Source: Janthinobacterium sp. 344 (GTDB lineage Bacteria > Pseudomonadota > Gammaproteobacteria > Burkholderiales > Burkholderiaceae_D). From it: a DNA stretch of 64,000 nt. Location of the stretch: assembly GCF_900112025.1 (NCBI RefSeq), contig NZ_FOKL01000015.1, forward strand, positions 1 to 64,000. The letters run 5' to 3'. The notes under the pieces are model-generated. The model was given only the letters and a program-made list of their open reading frames with translations, was not told where the DNA came from and searched no databases. Shown here piece after piece: positions 16,283 through 25,274 of the stretch. Made by a program: the position numbers and the translations under genes. How positions within the stretch are numbered: position 1 is the stretch's first letter; each line of letters begins with the position of its first letter.

Positions 16283-18547
16283 TCATGCGGCCGCCAGGTC
16301 GAACGGCAGCTTGCGCAGGCGCTTGCCCGTCAGGGCAAACAGCGCATTGGCAAAGGCGGGCGCCAGCGGCGGCACGCCCGGTTCGCCCATGCCCGTCGGC
16401 GCGTCGCCCGATGGCACCAGGTGCACCTCGATCACCGGCATGTCGGGCATGCGCGGCACGGGGTAGTCGCCGAAGTTCTGCTGCTCCACCACGCCATCCT
16501 TGAGCGTGATGGCCGCGCCGGGAATGGTCATGCCCAGCGCCATCAGCGCGGCGCCTTGCACCTGCGCCTCGATCGTCAGCGGATTGACAGCCAGGTTGCA
16601 ATGCACGCCCGCCCATACCTGGTGCAGCCTGGGGGCGCCTTCCACCACCGACGCCGTCACCACGTAGGCGACCACGGAGTTGAACGATTCATGCATGGCC
16701 ACGCCCCAGGCCTGCCCTTTCGGCAGCTTCTTCCTGCCATAGCCGGACTTGGCCACGGCCAGGTCCAGCGCGGCGATGTGGCGCGTGTGCTTGGCGTCGA
16801 TCAGCTGCTTGCGGTAGGCGACGGGGTCCATCTTCGCCACGTGCGCCGCTTCGTCGATCAGGGTTTCCATGACGAAGGCCGTATGCGTCGAGCCGACGGA
16901 GCGCCACCACAGCACGGGCACGTTCGCCTTGGCCGCGTGCACGGACAGTTTCATCGGCAGGGTGTACGGCTCGCCCATGCCTTCGACCATGGTGCCATCG
17001 ACGCCATTTTTCACCATGAAGGCCTCAAAGGGCGTGCCGGCCATGATGGACTGGCCCACGATGGTATGGTCCCAGGCGAGGATCTTGCCCTTGGCATCGA
17101 GACCGATCTGCGCGCGGTGCACATGCGACGGCCGGTAGTAGCCGCCCTTGATGTCATCCTCGCGGCTCCACATCAGTTTCAGCGGCCCGCTCTTGCCCGC
17201 AGCACGGTACGCCTTGGCCACGTTGACGGCTTCGACCACGTAATCCGACGAGGGCACGGCGCGCCGGCCGAAGCCGCCGCCGGCCATCATCGTGTGCAGG
17301 GTCACCTGCTCGGGTTTCAGGCCGGAGGTGGCGGCAATGGCCGCCTGGTCGCCCGTCTGGAATTGCGAGCCGACCCACATCGTGCATTTGTCGGCCTGCA
17401 GGTCGACGACGCAATTGAGCGGCTCCATCGGCGCGTGCGCCAGATAGGGGAATTCGTAGACGGCTTCGATCTTCTTCGGCGCCTTGGCCAGCGCGGCGAC
17501 GTCGTATGCGCGCGCCACCGTGCCCGGCGTCCTGGCCAGCGCCTTGAAGGCCGCCAGCTGCTTGTCGCTGCTGACCTTTTCCACGGCGCTGCTGTCCCAC
17601 TCGATCACCAGCGCATCGCGCCCCTGCTTGGCGGGCCAGTAGCCGTCGGCGATGACGGCCACGCCGCTGCCGCCACGGTCGGTTTTGACTTCCAGCACTT
17701 CCAGCACGCCCTGGATGGCCTTCGCCTTGCTGGCGTCGAATTTCGCCACCTTCGCGCCAAACACGGGCGGGCGCGCCACCATCGCCACTTTCGCGCCGGG
17801 CGGCTTGAAGTCGATGCCGAACTGCTGTTTTCCCGTGGACTTGGCGGCCGCATCCAGGCGTTTCACGGGTTTGCCGATGATGGCAAACTCGCGCGGGTCC
17901 TTCAGCTTGACCGTGGCGGGCACGCTCTGGCGCATGGCCGCGTCGGCAAACTCGCCATACGTCGCCTTTTGTCCGCCGGGGCCATACAGCACGCCCTTGG
18001 CGGCGCGTACCTGGTCAGGGTTCACTTTCCACTGCGCGGCGGCGGCGCCCACCAGCATGGCGCGCGCCTTGGCGCCGATTTCGCGGTACTGCGTAAACGA
18101 ATGGGCGATGCTGCCCGAGCCGCCCGTCATCTGCATGCCGTAGGCGGCATCCTTGTACTGCTCGCCGGCCGGCGCCAGCGCCCCGTGCACCAGGCTCCAG
18201 TCGGCGTCGAGTTCCTCGGCGATCAGCATGGGCAGGCTGGTTTGCACGCCCTGGCCGAATTCCAGCCGGTTCACCTGCACCGTCACCGTGTTATCGGGGG
18301 CGATGTGCAGGAAGGCGTTCGGCGCGTACGCGGGCTTGGCGGGGGCGGCATCGGCCGCCTGCGCCAGCTTGCCCGCGCCGGGCAGGAAAAAGCCCAGCAT
18401 CAAGCCGCCGCCGGCCACCGCGCCGGCCTTCATGAAACCGCGCCGCGAGACGCCATCGGCGACAGCCGCCGGCGTCGAAGCGAGGGCCGCGCCCAAGGTC
18501 ACGCCACCGTGCTGCAATGCTTCCTGATTCAACCATTCGATACGCAT
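16283..18547 (-). CDS. iorB: Molybdenum hydroxylase large subunit (IorB-type)
   Basis: 754 residues of the aldehyde/isoquinoline oxidoreductase beta-subunit family that holds the molybdenum-cytosine-dinucleotide cofactor. A twin-arginine motif SRRGFMK (34-40) precedes a hydrophobic stretch, so export by Tat is likely despite 33 preceding residues. MAGGGFGRRA and GMGEPGVPPLAPAFANA near the C-terminus contain the cofactor-binding and catalytic Glu regions. It pairs with the 2Fe-2S subunit 10 bp upstream. The physiological substrate may be an aldehyde or N-heterocycle; the gene name reflects family only. No dedicated cytochrome subunit is adjacent. Confidence 0.83.
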   Translation of the reverse strand: MRIEWLNQEALQHGGVTLGAALASTPAAVADGVSRRGFMKAGAVAGGGLMLGFFLPGAGKLAQAADAAPAKPAYAPNAFLHIAPDNTVTVQVNRLEFGQGVQTSLPMLIAEELDADWSLVHGALAPAGEQYKDAAYGMQMTGGSGSIAHSFTQYREIGAKARAMLVGAAAAQWKVNPDQVRAAKGVLYGPGGQKATYGEFADAAMRQSVPATVKLKDPREFAIIGKPVKRLDAAAKSTGKQQFGIDFKPPGAKVAMVARPPVFGAKVAKFDASKAKAIQGVLEVLEVKTDRGGSGVAVIADGYWPAKQGRDALVIEWDSSAVEKVSSDKQLAAFKALARTPGTVARAYDVAALAKAPKKIEAVYEFPYLAHAPMEPLNCVVDLQADKCTMWVGSQFQTGDQAAIAATSGLKPEQVTLHTMMAGGGFGRRAVPSSDYVVEAVNVAKAYRAAGKSGPLKLMWSREDDIKGGYYRPSHVHRAQIGLDAKGKILAWDHTIVGQSIMAGTPFEAFMVKNGVDGTMVEGMGEPYTLPMKLSVHAAKANVPVLWWRSVGSTHTAFVMETLIDEAAHVAKMDPVAYRKQLIDAKHTRHIAALDLAVAKSGYGRKKLPKGQAWGVAMHESFNSVVAYVVTASVVEGAPRLHQVWAGVHCNLAVNPLTIEAQVQGAALMALGMTIPGAAITLKDGVVEQQNFGDYPVPRMPDMPVIEVHLVPSGDAPTGMGEPGVPPLAPAFANALFALTGKRLRKLPFDLAAA

Positions 18548-18557
18548 GTCGCTCTCC

Positions 18558-19016
18558 TCAGGCCAGGGTCTTGGCCGCGTCCTTGATGGCCGCGCGGATC
18601 CGTTGATAGGTGCCGCAGCGGCAGATATTGCCGCTCATGGCGCCGTCGATGTCGGCATCGCTGGGCGACTTGTTGGTGCGCAGCAGCGCCGTGGCGCTCA
18701 TCACCTGGCCGCTTTGACAGTAGCCGCATTGCGGCACGTCGTGCAGCACCCACGCCGCCTGCACTGCCTTGCCCACCTGGTCGTTTTCCATCGCTTCGAT
18801 GGTGGTGATCTTTTGCGCGCCGACGGAGGAAATCGGCGTGATGCACGAGCGGATGGCCTGGCCGTCGAGGTGCACCGTGCAGGCGCCGCACAGGGCCGCG
18901 CCGCAGCCGAATTTGGTGCCCGTCATGTTCAGGTTATCGCGCAACGCCCACAGGACGGGCGTGGAAGGATCGGCGTCGACCTGCGTGTCGCGTCCGTTGA
19001 TGTTCAAGGTAATCAT
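18558..19016 (-). CDS. iorA: Molybdenum hydroxylase [2Fe-2S] subunit (IorA-type)
   Basis: 152 residues carrying two 2Fe-2S clusters. The plant-ferredoxin-type ligands are C38, C43, C46 and C58, and the helical-domain ligands are C97, C100, C132 and C134 (CGYCQSG and CRCG). All eight cysteines are present. It passes electrons from the molybdenum site in IorB. It has no signal peptide of its own, so it would be co-exported by IorB's Tat signal. It is the first gene of the iorA-iorB-mocA operon. Confidence 0.9.
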   Translation of the reverse strand: MITLNINGRDTQVDADPSTPVLWALRDNLNMTGTKFGCGAALCGACTVHLDGQAIRSCITPISSVGAQKITTIEAMENDQVGKAVQAAWVLHDVPQCGYCQSGQVMSATALLRTNKSPSDADIDGAMSGNICRCGTYQRIRAAIKDAAKTLA

Positions 19017-19091
19017 CTGCTGCTTCCCCTTTTTTGGATTGTTATTGAATCTACAAACAACACTTGATGATACGACAGCGGAAAAAAATGC

Positions 19092-19120
19092 AAAAAAAAG
19101 CGCGCCTTGCGAGGGCGCGC
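19092..19120 (-). terminator. Intrinsic terminator of dsbC
   Basis: On the minus strand, GCGCGCC (19120-19114), a 7-base loop and GGCGCGC (19106-19100) are followed by eight Ts (19099-19092). It lies 29 bp past the dsbC stop and before the iorA operon. Confidence 0.85.
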
Positions 19121-19148
19121 CGTCCTATCCTCCTGGCGACAGCCCGGA

Positions 19149-19877
19149 TTACTTGATGGTCGAGAGTTTCTGTTCCAGCGTCTTGGTATCGATGGCGCCC
19201 GGAATGCGGCTGCCATCGGTAAAGAAGATGGCCGGCGTGCCCGATACGCGCAGCTGCTGGCCCAGCGCCAGGATTTTTTCATGCGGGTTGGCGCAATTGG
19301 CGGCTACCGTGGCCGGCACTTTACCGTTCAGCATCCAGTCGTCCCAGGCCTTGTTGCGGTCTGGCGCGCACCACACATTGCGCGACTTGACGATGGAATC
19401 GGGCGACAGGATGTTGTACATGAAGGTGTAGACGGTGACATTGTCGATTTCCTTCAGCGCGGTCTGGCGGAAACGCTTGCAGTAGCCGCAGTTCGGGTCT
19501 TCGAACACGGCGATCACGCGCTTGCCATTGCCCTTGACGGTTTTCATGGCCGAATCGAGCGGCAGATCGGAGAACTTGATGCGGTTGACTTCGTCCAGGC
19601 GCACCTTGGTCAGGTCTTGCGAGGTCTTGGCGTCGAAGACGTGGCCAACGAACAGATATTGCGCATTCTTGTCCGTGTACAGGATGTCGCCACCCGTGCG
19701 CACTTCATACAGGCCGCCATACGGGGTTTCCTTGACCGAGTCCACCTTGGCGCCTTCGCCCAGGCGCGGCTCGATCAGCTTCTTGATGCTCGCTTCCGTC
19801 GGCGTTTCCGCGCCGGCGCACGACATCATCAGGCCCGAGGCCATCAGCAAGGCGATTTTGCTCATGCTTCCGTTCAT
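19149..19877 (-). CDS. dsbC: Thiol:disulfide interchange protein DsbC
   Basis: About 242 residues. A signal peptide ends near SCAGA-ETP, followed by an N-terminal dimerisation domain (about 25-90) and a thioredoxin fold with active site CGYC and cis-Pro segment SGTPAIFF. DsbC isomerises wrong disulfides in the periplasm. ATG 19877 is used. GTG 19886 has better spacing to a GGAG ribosome site and is a real alternative, while ATG 19865 is also possible. It lies downstream of a UbiH-like gene in the same direction, separated by a hairpin. Confidence 0.9.
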   Translation of the reverse strand: MNGSMSKIALLMASGLMMSCAGAETPTEASIKKLIEPRLGEGAKVDSVKETPYGGLYEVRTGGDILYTDKNAQYLFVGHVFDAKTSQDLTKVRLDEVNRIKFSDLPLDSAMKTVKGNGKRVIAVFEDPNCGYCKRFRQTALKEIDNVTVYTFMYNILSPDSIVKSRNVWCAPDRNKAWDDWMLNGKVPATVAANCANPHEKILALGQQLRVSGTPAIFFTDGSRIPGAIDTKTLEQKLSTIK

Positions 19878-19959
19878 TGTTATCACTATCACTTCTCCAC
19901 TTGAAACGCCCGGCGGAACTGGCATGGAGCCCGGCGCCGTTACCTCTTTAACAAAACGA

Positions 19960-19982
19960 TCGCCGCAGACGAGCTGCGGCGA
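19960..19982 (-). terminator. Hairpin downstream of the UbiH-like gene
   Basis: TCGCCGCAG and CTGCGGCGA form a perfect 9-bp stem with a 5-base loop. On the minus strand TCGTTTTGTT follows, a loose T tract. It probably ends transcription of the monooxygenase gene before dsbC. Confidence 0.55.
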
Positions 19983-20026
19983 CCTTGAATTTTCACTGCT
20001 GCCATTATCCGGTGATATCTTAAGAT

Positions 20027-21265
20027 CTACTGATTTCCCAGCGCATGCGAAATCATTTTTCGCTTCAGCGCCGGTAATTTATCCAGCAAGTTTAATCCCA
20101 AATTGCGAACCACGCGCAACGGCTCCAGATCGGCGCCAAACAGCCGCGCCAAACCATCGGTCGCCAGCTGCATCAGCAGCACGTCTTCCTTGCGCGCGCG
20201 GGCGTAGCGGGCCAGCACGCGCTCGTCGCCGATGCCGCGGTGCGCTTCGCGCTCGGTAATCGTCTTGACCAGCTGCGCCACGTCGGCAAAGCCCAGGTTC
20301 ATGCCGTGGCCGGCCATCGGGTGCACCACGTGGGCGGCATCGCCCACCAGGGCCACGCGCGGCGCCACCATGGCGTGCGGGCGCATCAGGGTCAGCGGAA
20401 ACGCGCGCACCAGCTCCGGCTGCAAAGGCGTCAGCTTGCCCAGTTTGTCGTGACAGTAGGCGGCCAGGCGCGCGGCCAGGGCGTCGGCCGGTTCGGACAT
20501 CAGGGTATCGGCCAGGGCATCGGGCGCCGACCAGACGAGAGAGACGCGCTCGCCCGGCAGCGGCAACAGCGCGACGATGCCTTCGCTGCCCGTGAACCAC
20601 TGGTGCGCCGCGCCATGGTGCGGCTTTTCACAGGCGAAGTTGCTGACCACGCCGCGCTGGCCATAGGGCCGGTAATCGAGGCCGATGTCGCACTGGCCGC
20701 GCACCCACGACTGGGCGCCGTCCGCGCCCACCACCAGGGCGCAGGTGATGGTGTCGCCGCCATCGAGGTGCACGATGGCCGCGTCATTCGTCCATTCCAG
20801 GCGGCTGGCGCGGCCCGTCACCACGTTGACGTTCTGCGCGAATTTCAGGGCGGCGTCGAGCGCCTGGCCCAGGTTGCGGTCTTCGACGATCCACGCCAGG
20901 GTACCCACATGCGCACCGAAGGAGTCAAATCCCAAGCCGCCCGCGTGCGCGCCGTCGCCGTTGACCAGCATGGCGTCGACGGGCGCCACCCGCTCCGCCG
21001 CCAAGGCGCCCCACACCTTCAGGGACGACAGCAGCTGGTGCGCCGTGTGATTGAGCGCATACACGCGCACATCCCAGCTCGGCTCGACCGGCCTGGCGGC
21101 CGACGTGGACGCGGGCGGGCTGGCCGGGCATAACAGGGTGACGCTTTGTCCTGCCTGGGCAAACGCCAGCGCCGTGGTTTTCGCGATGGCGCCGTTGCCG
21201 ACGATGCAAACGTCGCTATGGCTATGCATGAAGCGCCGCATGGTGGGGGAAGAGGGACTGTTCAT
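20027..21265 (-). CDS. UbiH/UbiF-family FAD-dependent monooxygenase
   Basis: 412 residues of the aromatic-hydroxylase FAD family that includes the ubiquinone ring hydroxylases. The Rossmann dinucleotide loop is VCIVGNGAIAKTTALAFAQAG. The DG motif VVGADGAQSWVRG sits near 185-197. The GD motif GDAAHVVHPMAGHGMNLG (about 310) is typical of UbiH/UbiF/UbiI. Which ring carbon it hydroxylates cannot be read from sequence. A perfect TATAAT ends seven bases before the ATG at 21265, so either the mRNA is leaderless or a downstream ATG (M10 or M13) is used. Confidence 0.82.
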   Translation of the reverse strand: MNSPSSPTMRRFMHSHSDVCIVGNGAIAKTTALAFAQAGQSVTLLCPASPPASTSAARPVEPSWDVRVYALNHTAHQLLSSLKVWGALAAERVAPVDAMLVNGDGAHAGGLGFDSFGAHVGTLAWIVEDRNLGQALDAALKFAQNVNVVTGRASRLEWTNDAAIVHLDGGDTITCALVVGADGAQSWVRGQCDIGLDYRPYGQRGVVSNFACEKPHHGAAHQWFTGSEGIVALLPLPGERVSLVWSAPDALADTLMSEPADALAARLAAYCHDKLGKLTPLQPELVRAFPLTLMRPHAMVAPRVALVGDAAHVVHPMAGHGMNLGFADVAQLVKTITEREAHRGIGDERVLARYARARKEDVLLMQLATDGLARLFGADLEPLRVVRNLGLNLLDKLPALKRKMISHALGNQ

Positions 21266-21271
21266 GCGGCC

Positions 21272-21277
21272 ATTATA
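21272..21277 (-). promoter_or_regulatory. Consensus -10 element at the UbiH-like gene start
   Basis: TATAAT on the minus strand with no good -35 match. The predicted start point coincides with the A of the annotated ATG, predicting a leaderless or near-leaderless message. Confidence 0.5.
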
Positions 21278-21331
21278 GCGTTTGCCCCACCCTTTTCAGA
21301 TAGTCCGGAAGTACAGGACGCATGCCCCAGG

Positions 21332-22270
21332 TCAAGCGGCGCCATGAAACACGGGCAGCACATATTCCGCGATTTCCTGCATGCTCTCGGCCAGCGGACG
21401 GCGGTTCTGCCGCAGCTGCAAGCCGATGTGCCGCACGCCGGCCTCGCGCATGGCCGCCAGCTCGGCGACCAGGCCAGCGCGCCCCGTGCGCCCGCCGAAG
21501 CGGAAGCGCTGCAGCGGCAGCGATGGATCGTCGTCCAGGTCCAGGTGAATGAAACTGACGTAGGGCTTGTCGTTTCCGGCCACGGCGCGCCACTGTGCCG
21601 CGCGCCGCGCATGGTCTTCCGGCGTGCCCGGATAGGCGAGCCAGCCATCCATCTGCGCGCCGATCCACGCGGGCGACTGCTGCGCCAGGCCCGCCACCAG
21701 CAGCGGCAACGGCGCGGCCGGCTTGGGCAGCAAACGGATGCCCGATGGCAGGCGCGTCTCGCCCCAGTCGCGCAGCATGGCCACCTGCTCGCGGAAGACG
21801 GCGCCGCGCTGCGCGAAATCGCGCCCGAACACGGGATACTCGACGGGCCGGTCGCCGCTGGCCACGCCCAGCAACAGGCGCCCTCCACTCAACTGGTCGA
21901 CGCTGGCCGCCGCCTTCAGGGTCAATACCGGCTCGCGCAGCGGCAGCACCACGGCGGCCGTGCCCAGCAAGATGTCTTGCGTGATGCCGGCCAGGTAGCC
22001 CAGATACGTAAACACCTCGAAGACCTGGGCCGCATCGCCGAACGACGGGTCGTACAAGGGCACGTCGCGCAGCCACAGTGCGCGAAAACCCAGGCGGTCG
22101 GCCAGCCTTGCCAGCGCCGCATGCTGTTGCATGTCCGGCTCGCCCGGTACGCGGCCGGACGCCGCATTCGCCTGGCGGCCCAGGGACGACCAGTCATTAT
22201 CGAGCGGCAGTTCCAGGCCGATGCTCAATCCCTGCTGCCCCAGCTTTTGCATCGCAGTCATGGTCCGCAC
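21332..22270 (-). CDS. Luciferase-like (LLM) flavin-dependent oxidoreductase
   Basis: 312 residues of the bacterial luciferase-like fold, closest in pattern to the small group called luciferase-type oxidoreductase BA3436 family. Landmarks are LADRLGFRALWLRDVPLYDPSFGDAAQVFE, LGTAAVVLPLREP and GRLLLGVASGDRP, the usual F420/FMN barrel strands. The substrate is unknown. It lies one base after the dkgB stop (both minus strand), so the two form an operon and may share a redox-detoxification role. Confidence 0.8.
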   Translation of the reverse strand: MRTMTAMQKLGQQGLSIGLELPLDNDWSSLGRQANAASGRVPGEPDMQQHAALARLADRLGFRALWLRDVPLYDPSFGDAAQVFEVFTYLGYLAGITQDILLGTAAVVLPLREPVLTLKAAASVDQLSGGRLLLGVASGDRPVEYPVFGRDFAQRGAVFREQVAMLRDWGETRLPSGIRLLPKPAAPLPLLVAGLAQQSPAWIGAQMDGWLAYPGTPEDHARRAAQWRAVAGNDKPYVSFIHLDLDDDPSLPLQRFRFGGRTGRAGLVAELAAMREAGVRHIGLQLRQNRRPLAESMQEIAEYVLPVFHGAA

Positions 22271-22271
22271 C

Positions 22272-23096
22272 TCAATCCCACTGCGGCGCCAGGCCGTCCG
22301 GATTGGCCAGGCGCTCGCCCCGCTCCAGGGTGGCCATCTGCGCCATCTCGTCCGGCGACAGGGTGATGCGCTGGAAATGCAGGTTCGCTTCCAGGTTGGC
22401 GCGCTTGGTGGACGAGGGAATCACGGCAAAGCCCTGCTGCAACGACCAGCTGAGCGCCACTTGCGCCGGCGTCACGCCATGTTTGGCGGCAATGGCCGCG
22501 ATCACGGGATCGGCCATCACCTTGCCATACGCGAGCGGCATGTAGGCCGTGATGTGGATGCCCTGGCTGCGCGCGAACTCGACGACCTTGCGGTTTTGCA
22601 GGAAGGGGTGGATCTCGACCTGCTGCGTGGCGATTTCCGACGCACCCACCGTATCGATGGCTTGCCGCAGCTGCGCATTCGTAAAATTTGACACGCCGAT
22701 GGCGCGGGTCAGCCCCTGCGCCTTGGCCTGCGCCAGCGCCGCCATGGTCTCGGCCACGGGAATGGCGTCCTGCGGCGACGGCCAGTGGATCAGCGTTAAA
22801 TCCAGCTGCTCCAGCCGCAGCTTGTGCAGGCTGTCTTTTAAACTGGGAATCAGCTTGTCGCGCTGCAGATTGTCGATCCAGATCTTGGTGGTGACAAACA
22901 GCTCGCCGCGCGGGACGGCGCTGGCGGCGATCGCCTGCCCCACGTCGGCTTCATTGCCGTAGATTTGCGCCGTGTCGATATGGCGGTAGCCGACGTCGAG
23001 GCCCGTCGTGACGGAATCGATGACGACCTGGCCCTGCAGGCGGAAAGTGCCCAGGCCGATTTCAGGGATGGCGGTGTGTCGGGTAGTGGCGTGCAT
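22272..23096 (-). CDS. dkgB: 2,5-diketo-D-gluconate reductase B (aldo/keto reductase)
   Basis: 274 residues of the AKR barrel family, co-linear with E. coli DkgB (methylglyoxal and diketo-gluconate reductase). Landmarks are [36 protein letters not shown] (catalytic Asp and Tyr), [18 protein letters not shown] (Lys), TLIHWPSP (His), [14 protein letters not shown] for NADPH, and the end GLAPQWD. It is first in a two-gene operon with the LLM oxidoreductase. Confidence 0.92.
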   Translation of the reverse strand: MHATTRHTAIPEIGLGTFRLQGQVVIDSVTTGLDVGYRHIDTAQIYGNEADVGQAIAASAVPRGELFVTTKIWIDNLQRDKLIPSLKDSLHKLRLEQLDLTLIHWPSPQDAIPVAETMAALAQAKAQGLTRAIGVSNFTNAQLRQAIDTVGASEIATQQVEIHPFLQNRKVVEFARSQGIHITAYMPLAYGKVMADPVIAAIAAKHGVTPAQVALSWSLQQGFAVIPSSTKRANLEANLHFQRITLSPDEMAQMATLERGERLANPDGLAPQWD

Positions 23097-23244
23097 GCGG
23101 TAATCCTCTCAAGTCAGTAACGATGGCCACACTATGCGCCCATCCTTTGTTGAGAAAAATACCGTTTATCTCAAATCATATTTGACCCACGCGCAAGTAA
23201 TGGAATATGAATCCTGGAAATGCAGGAAAAGTCGCAGCCAGCTC

Positions 23245-23272
23245 TTGCATTCGCGTTTCGGTCTGCTATAAT
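23245..23272 (+). promoter_or_regulatory. Promoter of tRNA-Phe copy 1
   Basis: -35 TTGCAT (23245-23250), 16-bp spacer, -10 TATAAT (23267-23272), placing the start a few bases before the mature tRNA. Confidence 0.65.
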
Positions 23273-23365
23273 TCGCCACCTTGGCCTGGTAGCTCAGTCG
23301 GTAGAGCAGAGGATTGAAAATCCTTGTGTCGGTGGTTCGATTCCGCCCCGGGCCACCAAGAATTC
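23262..23365 (+). repeat. 104-bp direct repeat containing tRNA-Phe (copy 1)
   Basis: Identical to 34040-34143 except for one base (23278 A versus 34056 G). It covers the -10 region, the whole tRNA and seven bases beyond. Confidence 0.9.
23283..23358 (+). tRNA. tRNA-Phe (GAA), copy 1
   Basis: 76 nt with encoded CCA. The acceptor stem GGCCTGG pairs with CCGGGCC, the D-loop is AGCTCAGTCGGTAGAGC, the anticodon loop is TTGAAAA (anticodon GAA) and the T-arm contains GGTTCGATTCC. It has its own promoter and terminator. It is the immediate left neighbour of an AT-richer toxin-antitoxin-like pair. Confidence 0.97.
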
Positions 23366-23380
23366 GTTTCACGTTCAAAA

Positions 23381-23405
23381 ACGCCACCTTCGGGTGGCGT
23401 TTTTG
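23381..23405 (+). terminator. Intrinsic terminator of tRNA-Phe copy 1
   Basis: ACGCCACC-TTCG-GGTGGCGT (23381-23400) followed by a T run: an 8-bp stem with a UUCG tetraloop. Confidence 0.9.
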
Positions 23406-23598
23406 TTTGTGGGCGCTGAAATTTCAACTGAAGCCTGACCTACCTCTGATACCTATACGGCACGCGCGCCTATGATGCAGCGGTACGCCTTAACTCTTGT
23501 TGGCTCAAAATACCATACGGCCATCAACTTCGAGAAAACACCACGAGCGGGACGATACGGGAGAGCACAGACGGCCGGACACCGCACTGACATATATG

Positions 23599-23604
23599 TA
23601 TAAT
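23599..23604 (+). promoter_or_regulatory. Consensus -10 directly before the ImmA/IrrE gene
   Basis: TATAAT, with a weak -35 CGGACA 17 bp upstream. The predicted transcription start (about 23611) is three bases before the ATG at 23614, implying a leaderless transcript. Confidence 0.45.
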
Positions 23605-23613
23605 TTGCCCACA

Positions 23614-24759
23614 ATGGAACGACTTCATTCGATCAATGCGTCCCGAATAGCTTGGTGCTGCGCTGACCACGGCATGTCTACTGACGAACTTGCGGCTGAG
23701 GTCAATATCACGCCAAATAGCATGGATCGTCTCATGAATGGCGAAGGCTTGACATTCGCTCAGCTGAGTAAAATTGCTGAATATTTCGGACGAGGGGTAT
23801 TATTTTTTCTCGAACCAGGCCCCGCAATTGAAGAGCAAGTACACACCCTGGCTTTCCGCACACTTGCGAACCAAAAGCCTGAGCTGACAACAAAGCTAAA
23901 AAAATTCATTGAACGCGTGGAACGTCAGCGTTCGGTTTACTTAAGCTTGCGTGACGAACTGAGCAATCAAGATTTGCCAATTTTCGCACCGCCAGATATT
24001 CCCCTCGACAACCCGCGTGAAGCGGCAAAAATTGCAAGAAAGTGGTTGCAATTAAACGCCACCAATACGTTTGATACCTATCGCGATGCTGTCGAAGCAC
24101 GGGGAGTTCTCGTGTTCCTTAGCAATGGATACAACGGGAAGTGGCAAATTGCGAAAGAAAATCCAATTCTCGGTTTTACGCTATACGATCCCGAGTGCCC
24201 AGTCATTGTCGTCAAGAAGCAGCAATGGCATCCGCAGCAGTCATTTACGCTCATGCATGAACTGGGGCATCTGCTGCTACACAAAGCAAGTTCAATCGAT
24301 GATGAAGATGATATGCATTCGCACCGCGGCCTCGAACGTGATGCGAACGCATTTGCAGGTCATATGCTGGTGCCGGACGAATTTTTGGCCAGAATCCAGG
24401 ATGCGACTCGCCCAGCCAATGCGGCAGAATTCGATGTCTGGTTGTCGCGGGAGCGCAAAGCATGGGGAGTCAGTGCCGAAGTTATTTTACGGCGATTGCT
24501 TGATAGCGGACGACTACAACAACACCAATATACGGCTTACCGTGAATGGCGATCCAATTTGGTTTTTCCAGAGGGCGACGGTGGATCGCGGGCCTATCGA
24601 CATCGAGAACCCAAACATATCTTCGGAGACACATTTGTCCGAACGGTATTAAATGCCCTCAGCGGCCGCCATATTACCCTTTCGAAAGCTAGCAGCTATC
24701 TCGACGGTCTAAAACTTAACGATCTGCATCAACTGGAACGTTACTATGCAGGTGTTTGA
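23614..24759 (+). CDS. XRE-type HTH + ImmA/IrrE metallopeptidase (antitoxin-like)
   Basis: 381 residues. An N-terminal helix-turn-helix (about 8-60) is followed by a linker and a zinc peptidase domain (about 150-270) with HELGH at 215-219 and third ligand E241 in ERDANAFAGHML. Such Xre-COG2856 proteins act as regulators or antitoxins that cleave or release partner proteins. Base composition is visibly AT-richer than the flanks. The start at 23614 is chosen because relatives begin MERxxSINxxRIAWCC; no ribosome site is seen and the -10 abuts it. Its last 14 bases overlap the PIN-like gene, so the pair is coupled. Confidence 0.82.
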   Translation: MERLHSINASRIAWCCADHGMSTDELAAEVNITPNSMDRLMNGEGLTFAQLSKIAEYFGRGVLFFLEPGPAIEEQVHTLAFRTLANQKPELTTKLKKFIERVERQRSVYLSLRDELSNQDLPIFAPPDIPLDNPREAAKIARKWLQLNATNTFDTYRDAVEARGVLVFLSNGYNGKWQIAKENPILGFTLYDPECPVIVVKKQQWHPQQSFTLMHELGHLLLHKASSIDDEDDMHSHRGLERDANAFAGHMLVPDEFLARIQDATRPANAAEFDVWLSRERKAWGVSAEVILRRLLDSGRLQQHQYTAYREWRSNLVFPEGDGGSRAYRHREPKHIFGDTFVRTVLNALSGRHITLSKASSYLDGLKLNDLHQLERYYAGV

Positions 24760-25225
24760 CGCATCCGCTATTGTCTATGCTTGGGACAACTATCCCTTGG
24801 TCCAATTTCCTGGCATGTGGCGATGGATGGCAGATAGATTAGTCGATCACACTATCACAATGCCTCATGTGGCATTGTCTGAAGTGGGACATGTAGCACC
24901 TGAGTGCGCACGGTGGCTCGAAGGCAACAGCATAGGCAAGCTTCCCATGAGCGATGCCATTCTTCAAGATGCCATACGCATTAAAAATTTACTTGGGATC
25001 ATCGGCGATCAATACGGTGGTGGGGTAGACGAGAATGATCTAATGATTATCGCCACCGCGCGCGCCGCTCAAGCACGCCTGATTTCCAATGAGGCGGCGC
25101 AGCCTGGTCGCCCTAAATTAATGGCAAATTATAAAATTCCAGCAGTATGCGCACTGCCAGAAGTTAGGGTGAACTGCATCACCTTTGTGGAATTCGTCAA
25201 GCAATCCCAAGTCGTATTCGGCTAA
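24746..25225 (+). CDS. DUF4411 PIN-like protein (putative toxin)
   Basis: 159 residues resembling the DUF4411 family, a PIN-like nuclease fold. Candidate metal ligands are D5 in VFDASAIVYAW, a Glu in ALSEVGHV near residue 46, and the acidic pair in VDENDLMIIATA near residues 93-100. DUF4411 genes usually follow an Xre-ImmA gene, as here with a 14-bp overlap. That predicts a type II toxin-antitoxin or phage-defence module in which this is the RNase-like toxin. The AT-rich composition and tRNA-adjacent position point to horizontal acquisition. Confidence 0.75.
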   Translation: MQVFDASAIVYAWDNYPLVQFPGMWRWMADRLVDHTITMPHVALSEVGHVAPECARWLEGNSIGKLPMSDAILQDAIRIKNLLGIIGDQYGGGVDENDLMIIATARAAQARLISNEAAQPGRPKLMANYKIPAVCALPEVRVNCITFVEFVKQSQVVFG

Positions 25226-25274
25226 CAATCACTCTAACACCCGCTTTCGCGCTCCAGAACTGCGGCGCCTTTCC

